A DNA stretch of 64,000 nt from Sphingobacterium lumbrici (GTDB lineage: Bacteria; Bacteroidota; Bacteroidia; Sphingobacteriales; Sphingobacteriaceae). The position numbers and the translations under genes were made by a program. This document shows, piece after piece, positions 17,115-27,889 of the stretch. The stretch spans positions 1 through 64,000 of the forward strand of contig NZ_SRZY01000029.1 in assembly GCF_006476045.1 (NCBI RefSeq), in the 5' to 3' direction. The notes under the pieces are model-generated. The model searched no databases. It worked only from the letters and a program-made list of their open reading frames with translations, and was not told the DNA's origin. Numbering within the stretch: position 1 is the first letter of the stretch; each line of letters opens with the position of its first letter.

Positions 17115-19379
17115 ATGAAAAATACATTATACGAAAAAAAAAATGAAAAGGTAGAAAAGCTAGACATTTCTAAAACAGGTTTATTGTTTCTATCTTCCTT
17201 TCCTCCAAGAGAATGTGGTATTGCTACGTATACGACAGATTTAATCGTCGCTTTACAAAATAAATTCAATGGTTCTTTCGACATTCAGGTAGTTCCCTTG
17301 GAAACACAGGAAGAGCATTATCTATATGACAATGACCCAAAATTTATTCTCGATACGTCCAATAAAGGTTCCTATATCGAACTAGCAGATCACATCAATA
17401 CTTCTCCAGAAATCGATATTGTATTCGTACAGCACGAGTTTGGTCTGTTCAGTCAGCAAGAAGATATGTTCACACTGTTCCTTCATCTTCTGAAAAAGGA
17501 TATTGTCGTCACCTTTCATACCGTACTTCCTCACCCCTCAGCAGAACTGAGAGAACAGGTTAGGGCCATCACCCATGTCTGTAATTCTGTCATCGTCATG
17601 ACAAATTCCTCCGCTGAAATCCTAATAGGAGATTACGACATTGAAAAAGAAAAAATAGCAATCATCCCCCATGGTACACATCTTTTGCCAGCACGGGATA
17701 AAGTTGAACTGAAAAAGAAATATGGATTAACCGATAAAAAGGTACTTTGCACCTTCGGTTTACTAAGTTCGGGCAAGAATATTGAAACCACGTTGAATGC
17801 ACTTCCAGAGATCATACGCAAAAATCCGGACGTAATTTTTCTAATCATCGGAAAAACACATCCTTCCATCATAAAAAAAGAAGGCGAAGTTTACCGTGAC
17901 TCGTTAGCTGCAACCGTCCAAAAGCTGCAATTGGAAGATCATGTAATTTTCGTTAATCAGTATCTTGCTACCGAAGAATTACTGGAATACCTTTTACTTA
18001 CTGATATTTATCTATTCACCTCAAATGATCGAAATCAAGCAGTAAGCGGAACATTTTCGTATGCAATCAGCAGTGGTTGTCCCATTATCTCTACGCCTAT
18101 ACCTCACGTGTTAGAAGTATTAAAGAAGGATATGGGCATAATCATTGATTTCGAAGCAGCGGATCAACTGGCCGAAGCTGCCAACCGAATCTTGGAGAAT
18201 AAAGGGATACTCGAACAACTCGGTCTTACTAATTTACAGAAGATGGTATCCACTTCCTGGCAAAATGCGGCACTATCTCACGCACAGCTTTTTGACACCT
18301 TCAACATCACCAATTCACCTTTGCAATACACCTTGCCAGAAGTCAATCTGGATCACATAAAGCGGATGACAACCGATTTTGGGATGATTCAGTTTTCAAA
18401 AACAAGTACACCTGACTTATCTTCCGGATACACATTGGATGATAATGCCCGGGCATTAATAGCCGTATGCCAACATTATGAACTGTATTCGAATAAAAAT
18501 GATCTTCATTTAATAAAGATCTATTTGGACTTTATTTCATTCTGCTTTCAGCAAAATGGAACATTCTTAAACTATGTAGACAGTGATAAATTGTTTACCC
18601 CACAGAATGATGAAGTGAACTTGGATGATTCGAATGGCCGTGCTATGTGGGCATTAGGATATGTCATGTCGTTAACAAAAATATTGCCTAAGGAAATCTC
18701 CGATAAGGCGGGTGATTTGTTCGATAAGGCGTTACCCATGCTCGAAAAAATACATTCGACTCGATCCATAGCCTTTATTTTAAAGGGGCTTTGTCTAGTA
18801 GATACATTAGATAAAACAAAAAGCGTGAAAATGCTAGCTGATAGACTAGTAGCTATGTACACGAATGAAGCCGAAGAATCCTGGAATTGGTTTGAAAGTT
18901 ACCTTACTTATGGTAATAGCGTATTGTCTGAATCGCTCCTCTGTGCGTATGCCTACACTGGCGAACAAAAATACAAAGAAATTGCACAGTCGTCGTTCGA
19001 CTTTCTGCTCTCAAAAATTTTCAGGGATGACGAAATACACGTCATTTCAAATAAAGGATGGGCGCATAAATGGGAACCTGAAAACAAAAGTATTGGCGGT
19101 GAACAGCCAATAGACATTACCTATACCATCTTGGCTTTGAATAAATTTTATAACGTTTTCGAAGAAGAAGAATATGCGATTAAACTTAAACAGGCCTTTA
19201 ACTGGTTTCTCGGAAAAAATCATTTAAAACAGATCGTGTACAACCCTGTTACCGCTGGTTGTTACGACGGTATTGAAGAGAAATACGTTAACCTTAATCA
19301 GGGTGCAGAATCTACTGTAAGTTATTTGATGGCGCGGTTAGTCATGGAGAAAAATACGCCTCATTTATTGGGTTCATAA
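17115..19379 (+). CDS. Two-domain glycosyltransferase family 4 protein
   Basis: A 754-residue protein from ATG 17115. Residues 20-415 form a GT-B glycosyltransferase: FLSSFPPRECGIATYTTDL at the N-terminal sugar/acceptor site, VVTFHTVLPHP, then CTFGLLSSGKNIETTLNA opening the nucleotide-sugar half and VSGTFSYAISSGCPIISTP at the donor phosphate site. Residues 430-750 form an alpha-helical toroid-like domain (SGYTLDDNARALIAVCQHY, GGEQPIDITYTILALNKFY) resembling the barrels of glycosidases. Family members are thought to be mannosyl- or glucosyltransferases of cytoplasmic polymer synthesis. No signal peptide. Its stop is 16 bases from that of the convergent AraC gene. Confidence 0.8.
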   Translation: MKNTLYEKKNEKVEKLDISKTGLLFLSSFPPRECGIATYTTDLIVALQNKFNGSFDIQVVPLETQEEHYLYDNDPKFILDTSNKGSYIELADHINTSPEIDIVFVQHEFGLFSQQEDMFTLFLHLLKKDIVVTFHTVLPHPSAELREQVRAITHVCNSVIVMTNSSAEILIGDYDIEKEKIAIIPHGTHLLPARDKVELKKKYGLTDKKVLCTFGLLSSGKNIETTLNALPEIIRKNPDVIFLIIGKTHPSIIKKEGEVYRDSLAATVQKLQLEDHVIFVNQYLATEELLEYLLLTDIYLFTSNDRNQAVSGTFSYAISSGCPIISTPIPHVLEVLKKDMGIIIDFEAADQLAEAANRILENKGILEQLGLTNLQKMVSTSWQNAALSHAQLFDTFNITNSPLQYTLPEVNLDHIKRMTTDFGMIQFSKTSTPDLSSGYTLDDNARALIAVCQHYELYSNKNDLHLIKIYLDFISFCFQQNGTFLNYVDSDKLFTPQNDEVNLDDSNGRAMWALGYVMSLTKILPKEISDKAGDLFDKALPMLEKIHSTRSIAFILKGLCLVDTLDKTKSVKMLADRLVAMYTNEAEESWNWFESYLTYGNSVLSESLLCAYAYTGEQKYKEIAQSSFDFLLSKIFRDDEIHVISNKGWAHKWEPENKSIGGEQPIDITYTILALNKFYNVFEEEEYAIKLKQAFNWFLGKNHLKQIVYNPVTAGCYDGIEEKYVNLNQGAESTVSYLMARLVMEKNTPHLLGS

Positions 19380-19395
19380 TGCGGTTTGACTTACT

Positions 19396-19965
19396 TCACA
19401 CATCTTCGAGATTAATCCGCTTTTTATACCTCATATTCTTAAAGAAGGTTGGAGTAAGTCCCGTAACCTTTTTAAATTGAGAAGAAAGATGCGATACGCT
19501 GCTATAGTTGAGCATAAAAGCAATTTCCGTTAGACTTTTTTCATCATACATCAATAGCTCCTTCACGCGCTCAATCTTATGGAGAATGATAAAATGCTCG
19601 ATAGTCATACCCAGAGATTCCGAAAAAATATTAGCTAAATAAGTATAATCGTATTGAAGCTTTTGACTTATATAATCGGATTTACGAATACTAGGAAAAT
19701 CTGCGGTGTAATGTACAAGTTCAATCACAACATTCTTGATACGCTCAATAAGAATTGCCTTTTTATTGTCCATCAACTCAAGACCAGATCTTAATAATGC
19801 GGCACCTAAAAACGTTAACTCTTCCTGACTGAGCACTTGCTTAATTTCAATCTCACCTAGATCTATATTGCCATATAGAATACATAACTTATCCAGCTCT
19901 GCCCTTACCATCATCTTGCAGCGATTACTAACCATATACTTCACAAATATTTTCAAAGGCAACAA
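19396..19965 (-). CDS. AraC-type transcriptional regulator
   Basis: A 189-residue protein. Residues 1-90 form a small domain (KIFVKYMVSNRCKMMVRAEL, then a GEIEI strand) common to short Bacteroidota AraC proteins. Residues 100-185 form two helix-turn-helices: YDYTYLANIFSESLGMTIEHFI and KSLTEIAFMLNYSSVSHLSSQFKKVTG, the AraC signature. It lacks a classical cupin sensor. It is convergent with the glycosyltransferase gene, and its target is unknown. Confidence 0.85.
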   Translation of the reverse strand: MLPLKIFVKYMVSNRCKMMVRAELDKLCILYGNIDLGEIEIKQVLSQEELTFLGAALLRSGLELMDNKKAILIERIKNVVIELVHYTADFPSIRKSDYISQKLQYDYTYLANIFSESLGMTIEHFIILHKIERVKELLMYDEKSLTEIAFMLNYSSVSHLSSQFKKVTGLTPTFFKNMRYKKRINLEDV

Positions 19966-20266
19966 CTTTAATCATTCAATATAGATTCTAAAGACACCAA
20001 TAATAAAAGACATATATAACAATAAATACCTGAAAACCAATATATTTAACTATATTTACTAAACCATCCTTATAACAACGACAAGAACGGTATATATGAC
20101 ATCAGTCACCACATTATTCAAGCAAGAAAATACTACTTTCCCCTGTTATCTTTAAATATAGAGATTATATAAATATCAATACCGTCACAGAAAAAGCTAA
20201 AAAGGAATTATCCGCTGTAGTAGAAAATTGGAACACGATTAGAAAAATAATTAAAATATAAAAACC
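19966..20266. other. Intergenic region before small basic gene
   Basis: AT-rich and gene-free. It should hold the promoter of the AraC gene (left) and of the 43-residue gene (right). No further structure seen. Confidence 0.4.
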
Positions 20267-20398
20267 ATGAGTAAAGAGAAGAAAACACCGAAAAATCCCA
20301 AAGATAAAGAAGTGTCAAATTATCAGAAAGAGAAAGACAGTACAACTAAAGAACCTCTCGTGTTAAACGTGAAAAAAGGAGGAAAATCATCTAAATAA
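20267..20398 (+). CDS. Small basic, probably disordered protein
   Basis: A 43-residue frame, MSKEKKTPKNPKDKEVSNYQ...VKKGGKSSK. Lysine makes up about a quarter of the residues, there are no aromatics except one Tyr, and it is probably unfolded. Short Lys-rich proteins of this kind recur in Sphingobacteriaceae; a nucleic-acid-associated role is conceivable. Its last five codons lie inside a 68-base palindrome that also acts as terminator, which suggests a real transcript ends here. No family recognised. Confidence 0.5.
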   Translation: MSKEKKTPKNPKDKEVSNYQKEKDSTTKEPLVLNVKKGGKSSK

Positions 20399-20452
20399 AA
20401 TAATACTGGAGGACTTCACGAAGTCCTCCAGTATTATTTTATTTAGATGATT
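20385..20452. terminator. 68-base perfect palindrome, bidirectional terminator
   Basis: Two perfectly complementary 33-base arms (20385-20417, 20420-20452) are separated by the two bases AC. The core is TGGAGGACTTC/GAAGTCCTCCA, with A/T-rich outer parts. It separates the convergent small basic gene and the DUF3050 gene and contains the stop codon of the former. Confidence 0.85.
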
Positions 20453-20471
20453 CGGCAAGTTACTAGCTCGC

Positions 20472-21242
20472 TTAATGGGCAACCGCATCGGCTATAGCAT
20501 CCCATAGTGCTATTCTTCTTTGAAGTGCTGTTTTTGCGACAACACGAATATCATTCCATTTTTGTGGATCGTCATTAGCCAACTCTTCAATCATCTGCAT
20601 GGCTAATGGTCCATGTTCGTCACCATCTAGCTCAATATGACGTTTGAAATAATAGATTAGTTTACTCAAATCGGTTTCCGGAAAACTATGCTGAAATTCC
20701 GTTAATATCGAGGTAAACATATCCGGTATTAAATCCTCCCTTCCAAACGTAAAAGCAGATGCAATTTTATGCGCCTCACCTGTTTTAATAATTTCAAAAG
20801 TGAACCGCAAAAAATCCTTGATCCGGAGGTCCAAATTGGACCGTTCAATTGAATCAAAAATTTCACCCCCTTGCTGAATACGAATGACAAAATCTTCTAT
20901 GCCCCTTACATCAGCGCCAATGGCCTGCATAGCATCTATATACATTTCATAATGACTGAGTCGCCTTCCATCCAAGTACTCGTCTGACTCTTCCGCTAAA
21001 ACTATTTCATTAATAAGATAGCGTGTATTTGGTAAACGGCTTGCAAACCAAGGCACAGATGTGCAGGTAAGATTAATCTGCAAAGCTTTTAATAGTGACA
21101 TAAAATCCCAAACAGCGTATACATGATATTCTGTAAACTGTTGTAAATCTTTAATGGTCCGTATTTCCTTATATAAAGAATGATTCAACAAGACTTCCTT
21201 CTGCTCTCTTATAAAAAGATGAATGCGCTCAATTTCGTTCAT
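20472..21242 (-). CDS. DUF3050 protein (haem-oxygenase-like fold)
   Basis: A 256-residue, almost all-helical protein of family DUF3050: FTEYHVYAVWDFMSLLKALQ, ESDEYLDGRRLSHYEMY, and FKRHIELDGDEHGPLAMQMI. The His and Glu residues spaced in these helices resemble the metal-binding pattern of haem-oxygenase-like diiron enzymes, so an iron-dependent oxidase activity is plausible, but the reaction is unknown. It stands alone downstream of the thi operon, on the same strand, separated by 85 bases. Confidence 0.8.
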   Translation of the reverse strand: MNEIERIHLFIREQKEVLLNHSLYKEIRTIKDLQQFTEYHVYAVWDFMSLLKALQINLTCTSVPWFASRLPNTRYLINEIVLAEESDEYLDGRRLSHYEMYIDAMQAIGADVRGIEDFVIRIQQGGEIFDSIERSNLDLRIKDFLRFTFEIIKTGEAHKIASAFTFGREDLIPDMFTSILTEFQHSFPETDLSKLIYYFKRHIELDGDEHGPLAMQMIEELANDDPQKWNDIRVVAKTALQRRIALWDAIADAVAH

Positions 21243-21327
21243 GCTACAAAATTATATTTTTTGAGGCAGATGCTCTACAAAAATAGCATATATTAAAGCA
21301 ACCATTTTAACAGCAAATACCTAAACA

Positions 21328-22338
21328 TTATTTTTCAGAGAGATTGACATAATAGCAATGTGAAATTTTATCTTTTGCCCATTCGTAGGCAATTTTACTA
21401 CGAATGCCATTCGGACATAAGAAAACAATTTTTTTGGATTCATGTCCTAGATGAGTTTCCCAGCAATGCGGCAGATCATAAACCGAAATATGGAGAGCAG
21501 CCAAATTATTTTCCTCATGTTCGTGTTGTTCCTGCACATCCACCAGCAATAGTTCTTCCTGTTCTTTCCATTCCATTAACGTACGGAAATTAATCTTTCC
21601 GGCAGATACCTGCGATTGTGATAGTGTGCTATCCGACTGTATATTAATAACCTGTACCTGATTGGTAAAACTATCGATGAGCAGCATTTTTCCTGCTAGG
21701 CTATCACCAATACCGACAATAAGTTTAAACGCTTCGCTAACCATCCAACTTCCAACCACACCGACCAGCGGTGACCATACCCCCGTAATGGCACAGGGCG
21801 GTTGATCGCTTGGGTCGGGAAAGATATCCCGATATCCAATACGTTGTGAGGGGGTGAAAACACAAATCTGTCCTTCATAAGTTCCCAGGGCCCCACTGAT
21901 TAAAGGTATCCGCATATCCTTACTGATATCGGCCAGTAGATACCGGGTATCAAAATTATCGCTTCCATCAATAAGGAGATCCGCTTGCGGAATGATCTCC
22001 TTAAAATTAGTGGCGGTAAGTCTTGCTTTTTGTGCAAACACGATCTGTTGTTGATATTGTTCATTCAACTTGTCCGCTAATATTTCTGATTTAAATAGCC
22101 CGACGTCGTGATAACCAAAGCTGGTCTGCCGAGCTAAATTAGACACCGACACACAATCGTCATCTATCACGGTAATCTTTCCTACACCTCCTGCAGCGAG
22201 AAAAGGAATCACCGCATTTCCGAGACCACCGGCGCCAACTACAACGACGTGAGCTGCCTCCAACTTTTCCTGTCCTACTAACCCAAACTCAGGGAGCGCT
22301 ATTTGACGGGCAAAGCGATTATTATTGCTACGTAGCAT
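21328..22338 (-). CDS. thiF: ThiF/MoeB-like adenylyltransferase with rhodanese domain
   Basis: A 336-residue protein from ATG 22338 (MLRSNNNRFARQIALPEFG). The E1-like domain has ATP-binding VVVVGAGGLGNAVIPFLAAGG and DGSDNFDTRYLLAD, and a Cys in DQPPCAITGVWSPLVG at the conserved position. The C-terminal rhodanese domain (about 255-336) has active-site loop VFLCPNGIRSK. It adenylates the C terminus of ThiS and helps transfer sulfur to it. The two CxxC zinc pairs usual for ThiF/MoeB are absent (GYRDIF in place of YxCxxC). It is the last gene of the thi operon and overlaps thiH by 11 bases. Confidence 0.9.
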   Translation of the reverse strand: MLRSNNNRFARQIALPEFGLVGQEKLEAAHVVVVGAGGLGNAVIPFLAAGGVGKITVIDDDCVSVSNLARQTSFGYHDVGLFKSEILADKLNEQYQQQIVFAQKARLTATNFKEIIPQADLLIDGSDNFDTRYLLADISKDMRIPLISGALGTYEGQICVFTPSQRIGYRDIFPDPSDQPPCAITGVWSPLVGVVGSWMVSEAFKLIVGIGDSLAGKMLLIDSFTNQVQVINIQSDSTLSQSQVSAGKINFRTLMEWKEQEELLLVDVQEQHEHEENNLAALHISVYDLPHCWETHLGHESKKIVFLCPNGIRSKIAYEWAKDKISHCYYVNLSEK

Positions 22339-23458
22339 AACACCTTTCCCAATCTTTCCAGACGGCTTCGTAACCCTGTCTTTCAATTACCTTAACCATT
22401 TCAAATGCAGACCGTTCGTCCGAAATTTCAAATTGTTCCAGTGCTTGGGGCTCCACTATATAGCCTCCAGGATTTGTTTTAGATCCAGCACTTAAACTTG
22501 TAATACCCAATGGGATAACATGATCCCTAAAATAAGGCTCCTCCCGTGTGGAAAGAGAAAGTTCAACCTGTTCATTGAACAATCGATACGCACAGATTAA
22601 TTGAAGAAGTTCCCTATCCTTCATGTAGAATTGCTGTGTTTCTATTGTTCCGTCAACAGCATCTTTCGTTGAAATAGGCCGCAGGCGCGGAAAAGATAAT
22701 GAATATTTTGTTTTCCAATAATGCTGTTCGAGGTACTGCAAATGCAAACCCGTAAAAAAAGCTTCTGTACGCCAATCTTCTAACCCGATCAATGTACCTA
22801 GACCGATCTTGTGAATTCCGGCCCGACCAAGACGATCTGGGGTATCCAAGCGGTATTGGAAGTTGGATTTTTTTCCCTTGGGATGATAGTTTCTGTACAC
22901 GTCCTGGTGATAGGTTTCCTGATATACTAAAACTGCGTATAGCCCCTCCTTAATTAACCGTTGATAATCTTCCTGTTCCAGAGGCTGCACCTCCATAGAG
23001 ATATTTGCAAAATGAGGTTTCAATTGGCGAATCGCCTGCTCCAGGAATTCTACACCTACAATTTTGCTCGCCTCTCCCGTTACCAATAAGACATGCTCAT
23101 ATCCCATACTTTTAATGACTTCTGCTTCCATATAGATTTCTCCCGGGCTAAGTGTACGACGCGGGATTTTGTTATCCATACTAAATGCACAATACGTACA
23201 GATGTTCTGACATTCATTACTGAGGTACAGCGGAATATACAATTGTATGGTTTTTCCAAAACGCTTCTGTGTGATCGCCTGACTTAATGTTGCCATCTCC
23301 TCCAGGTAATGAGCTGCAGCTGGAGAAACAAACGCTTTGAAATCTTCCAAAGATCGGTCATTTTTGGTCAAGGCGCTTTCAACATCCTTAGCAGTTTTTT
23401 GGTAAATACTTGATTTTACCGCGTCCCAATTATGATTTTGAAATAGTTCATGAAACAT
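22328..23458 (-). CDS. thiH: 2-iminoacetate synthase ThiH
   Basis: A 376-residue radical-SAM enzyme; NECQNICTYCAFSMDNK carries the CxxxCxxC iron-sulfur motif. VLLVTGEASKIVG, SMEVQPLEQEDY and the late YRLFNEQVELSLSTRE are typical ThiH segments. It cleaves tyrosine to dehydroglycine, the glycine-derived part of the thiazole ring, so the organism uses the anaerobic-type route rather than ThiO. It directly abuts thiG with no gap. Confidence 0.95.
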   Translation of the reverse strand: MFHELFQNHNWDAVKSSIYQKTAKDVESALTKNDRSLEDFKAFVSPAAAHYLEEMATLSQAITQKRFGKTIQLYIPLYLSNECQNICTYCAFSMDNKIPRRTLSPGEIYMEAEVIKSMGYEHVLLVTGEASKIVGVEFLEQAIRQLKPHFANISMEVQPLEQEDYQRLIKEGLYAVLVYQETYHQDVYRNYHPKGKKSNFQYRLDTPDRLGRAGIHKIGLGTLIGLEDWRTEAFFTGLHLQYLEQHYWKTKYSLSFPRLRPISTKDAVDGTIETQQFYMKDRELLQLICAYRLFNEQVELSLSTREEPYFRDHVIPLGITSLSAGSKTNPGGYIVEPQALEQFEISDERSAFEMVKVIERQGYEAVWKDWERCYAT

Positions 23459-24238
23459 TTATACCCCCTCATTTCTTAAAAATGACGTCAATGGACTAGA
23501 TGGCTGTGCAACCGTAGAGACTGCAGCAAGTTCGGCTTCGTATGCCTTTCTGCCTGCCTCAACCGCTAGTTTGAAAGCTTGTGCCATGCCAACAGGATCT
23601 GTCGCAACCGCTATAGCTGTATTGACTAATACCGCATCTGCCCCTAGCTCCATGGCAAATGCTGCATGTGAGGGGGCTCCTAACCCCGCATCTACAATAA
23701 CGGGCACTCGACTTTGCTCAATAATAATAGACAAAAATTCTTTTGTCAATACGCCTTTATTACTTCCAATCGGTGCTCCCAGCGGCATCACCGCTGCAAC
23801 ACCTACTTCTTCAAGTCTTTTGCATAATACCGGATCAGCATGTATATATGGGAGCACAACAAAACCTTGTTTAACTAACTCTTCTGCTGCTTTTAATGTC
23901 TCAATTGGATCAGGTATCAAATATTTAGGATCGGGATGAATTTCTAATTTTACCCAATTAGTCTCCATGGCCTCTCTTCCTATTTGTGCCGCAAAAATCG
24001 CCTCTTTAGCGTCACGCGCTCCGGATGTATTAGGTAATAGGGCAGCTTGCGATTGTGGAATATGCTGCAGCAAATTATCTGAATGATCGGCTAAGTCTAC
24101 CCGTTTGAGTGCTACCGTCACCAATTCACTCCCTGATGCTTCTATCGCATGCTGCATCAATTGAAGACTGCCAAATTTCCCCGTTCCGAGAAAAAGTCTG
24201 GATTGAAATATTTTATCTGCTATGTGCAACATCATCAT
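23459..24238 (-). CDS. thiG: Thiazole synthase ThiG
   Basis: A 259-residue TIM barrel. [12 protein letters not shown] at the N terminus, [10 protein letters not shown] with the Schiff-base Lys region, and [21 protein letters not shown] plus [13 protein letters not shown] at the phosphate site are diagnostic. It condenses deoxyxylulose phosphate, dehydroglycine and ThiS thiocarboxylate to the thiazole. Several ATG codons lie together (24238, 24235, 24232); the first overlaps the end of thiE by 26 bases. Confidence 0.95.
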   Translation of the reverse strand: MMMLHIADKIFQSRLFLGTGKFGSLQLMQHAIEASGSELVTVALKRVDLADHSDNLLQHIPQSQAALLPNTSGARDAKEAIFAAQIGREAMETNWVKLEIHPDPKYLIPDPIETLKAAEELVKQGFVVLPYIHADPVLCKRLEEVGVAAVMPLGAPIGSNKGVLTKEFLSIIIEQSRVPVIVDAGLGAPSHAAFAMELGADAVLVNTAIAVATDPVGMAQAFKLAVEAGRKAYEAELAAVSTVAQPSSPLTSFLRNEGV

Positions 24239-24869
24239 GTGCTTTAAATTGTGAAAGAATCTGCTTCATTTGTACTACCTGTGCGAAGTTTGCATTTAAA
24301 AGTTCGGTAGAGAGGGCGACACCATACACACCCGTGGACTGAAGTGATAACAGGTCTGCCGTCTTAATACCTCCTACCGCAATAATAGGAATGTTCGAAT
24401 ATTCCAATTGACTCAAGATAGTAAGATAACCCGTAGAACCTAGAATTGGACTGAGGCGCTCTTTAGTCGATGTATAGGCATAGGGGCCTAAGCCGATATA
24501 GTCACAGCCTTCGGAAATTCGCTGCCGTACGTCTGCAATTGTATTTGCAGTTCCGCCGATAATTACCCCCTCCCCTAATTGTAACCGAGCGGTTGAAATA
24601 TCGATATCTTGCAATCCCAAGTGTACACCATCTGCATCTACGTGTTGAGCCACCGATACCCAATCATTTATTATACATTTAGCGCTATACTGAATGCATA
24701 AGCGTTTTACCTGTTCGGCCAACACCCGAACTGCTTTTTCTTCTTGGTTCTTAAAACGTAACTGTATCCATTTAACACCTGCATCGAGCGCTTGATGAAT
24801 ACTTATTATCTGTTGTTCAGCTGTATCCCCTTGTGATATAAACTGTAATCGTTCTATATTCCTTTCCAT
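24213..24869 (-). CDS. thiE: Thiamine phosphate synthase ThiE
   Basis: A 218-residue TIM-barrel enzyme that joins hydroxymethylpyrimidine diphosphate and thiazole phosphate. Diagnostic segments are [11 protein letters not shown] (Arg and Lys at the pyrophosphate site), [38 protein letters not shown], and [21 protein letters not shown] with PIIAVGGIK. It overlaps the TenI-like gene before it by 16 bases and thiG after it by 26. Confidence 0.9.
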   Translation of the reverse strand: MERNIERLQFISQGDTAEQQIISIHQALDAGVKWIQLRFKNQEEKAVRVLAEQVKRLCIQYSAKCIINDWVSVAQHVDADGVHLGLQDIDISTARLQLGEGVIIGGTANTIADVRQRISEGCDYIGLGPYAYTSTKERLSPILGSTGYLTILSQLEYSNIPIIAVGGIKTADLLSLQSTGVYGVALSTELLNANFAQVVQMKQILSQFKAHDDVAHSR

Positions 24870-25465
24870 AGTTTCCTAATTTTTAAGAATGTGGTATGTA
24901 TGTTAGCTACTTGCCACAATCCCGACACCAATGCTATACCATCAAAGGGTTGAACAATTTCTGGAAACTGTATTATGCGTTCCAGGTTAATTCCTCCTAA
25001 GCCAATTTTTCGGATGCTATCTGCGTTGTTTTCAAATTTCGTCCGTTCGGATGCAGCCATCGCTGTATAGCCTGATTTACTGATGCTATTAAACAGCGGA
25101 CTTACCAATATCATTTCGTATCTATCATTTAAGGTTTTCATGTCCGAATAATCATGTATAGCCGTTGAAAACCTATAATCACCTATTTCTTCTTGTTCAA
25201 AATATACTCCTTCTACACCACGCTGTTTTTCTTTAACGTGGTATCTTTTGAAACCCGTTTCATGGCGCCACTGTGCTGTGGTAAGCGGGAAGATGAAGCG
25301 ATTATGAAAACGGGAAGGGATATGTTCATACACATACAGAATCTCTTCCCGAGTCATCTCCCGACGGAAATAAAGATCATCTAACCCCGATTCGAATAGG
25401 GTCAAAAGTACTTCATGTTCGTTGTCGAGCAGATGATCCGGAAGAATGGCCATTATAGATCCCAT
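24854..25465 (-). CDS. TenI-like thiamine phosphate synthase homologue
   Basis: A 203-residue ThiE/TenI-superfamily barrel, recognisable by FSTAIHDYSDM, MILVSPLFNSISKSGY and KIGLGGINLERI. The N-terminal Arg-Lys motif and the HLGQxD loop of true ThiE are changed (LYFRREM; GVEGVYFEQEE), so it is probably not the synthase. TenI of Bacillus isomerises the thiazole tautomer. Location between thiC and thiE supports a thiamine role. Start: the ATG at 25465 gives MGSIMAIL; the internal Met four codons later is equally possible. Confidence 0.75.
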   Translation of the reverse strand: MGSIMAILPDHLLDNEHEVLLTLFESGLDDLYFRREMTREEILYVYEHIPSRFHNRFIFPLTTAQWRHETGFKRYHVKEKQRGVEGVYFEQEEIGDYRFSTAIHDYSDMKTLNDRYEMILVSPLFNSISKSGYTAMAASERTKFENNADSIRKIGLGGINLERIIQFPEIVQPFDGIALVSGLWQVANIHTTFLKIRKLWKGI

Positions 25466-25474
25466 ACACGTCTT

Positions 25475-27513
<2,039 letters not shown>

Positions 27514-27632
27514 TTCCTGAATTTTTAATTGAAATCTTCAGAAATGAACTTGAATGGAGAAGGTATGTATGGGTTTAGAAAATAACCCTTTGATCAGTAC
27601 ATTTATATCAAAAACTCAAATTTTGATACACC

Positions 27633-27708
27633 TATCTTTTCCCTTCGCCGGTACTAACCGGATCAAGTTCTAAGGGTATAATCTCAGCACTAAGGCACCC
27701 CTAAAGAT
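27633..27708 (-). promoter_or_regulatory. TPP (THI-element) riboswitch
   Basis: The minus strand reads AGGGGTGCC...GCTGAGATTATACCCTT...GAACTTGATCCGG...GCGAAGGGAA, the conserved thi box. The helices GGGGTGCC...GGCAC.. and CCGGTTAGTACCGG are present. On binding thiamine pyrophosphate it should lower expression of thiSC-tenI-thiEGHF. Two downstream hairpins (rightmost TATCAAAA/TTTTGATA at about 27608-27630, then GGGTT/AACCC at about 27575-27592) could be the expression platform. Confidence 0.95.
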
Positions 27709-27889
27709 TTTGACCAAGTTCAGTGTTTTATTTAAGTTTTCAAAATTTTATTTAAAAAACATTTTAAACATTAAAAAAAATAGCCGTCAATAAAAATAAA
27801 AACGGAAATTTGTAGAAGATTAAAATTTGAGGTTGACATTCTGTTTTATTTTTAGTATCCTACCGATATATCAACTTTAAAAATAACTT
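27709..27889. other. Divergent promoter region thi operon / MscS gene
   Basis: AT-rich, 180 bases, no gene. It must hold the thi promoter (leftward) and that of the MscS channel (rightward). No box could be placed with confidence. Confidence 0.4.
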
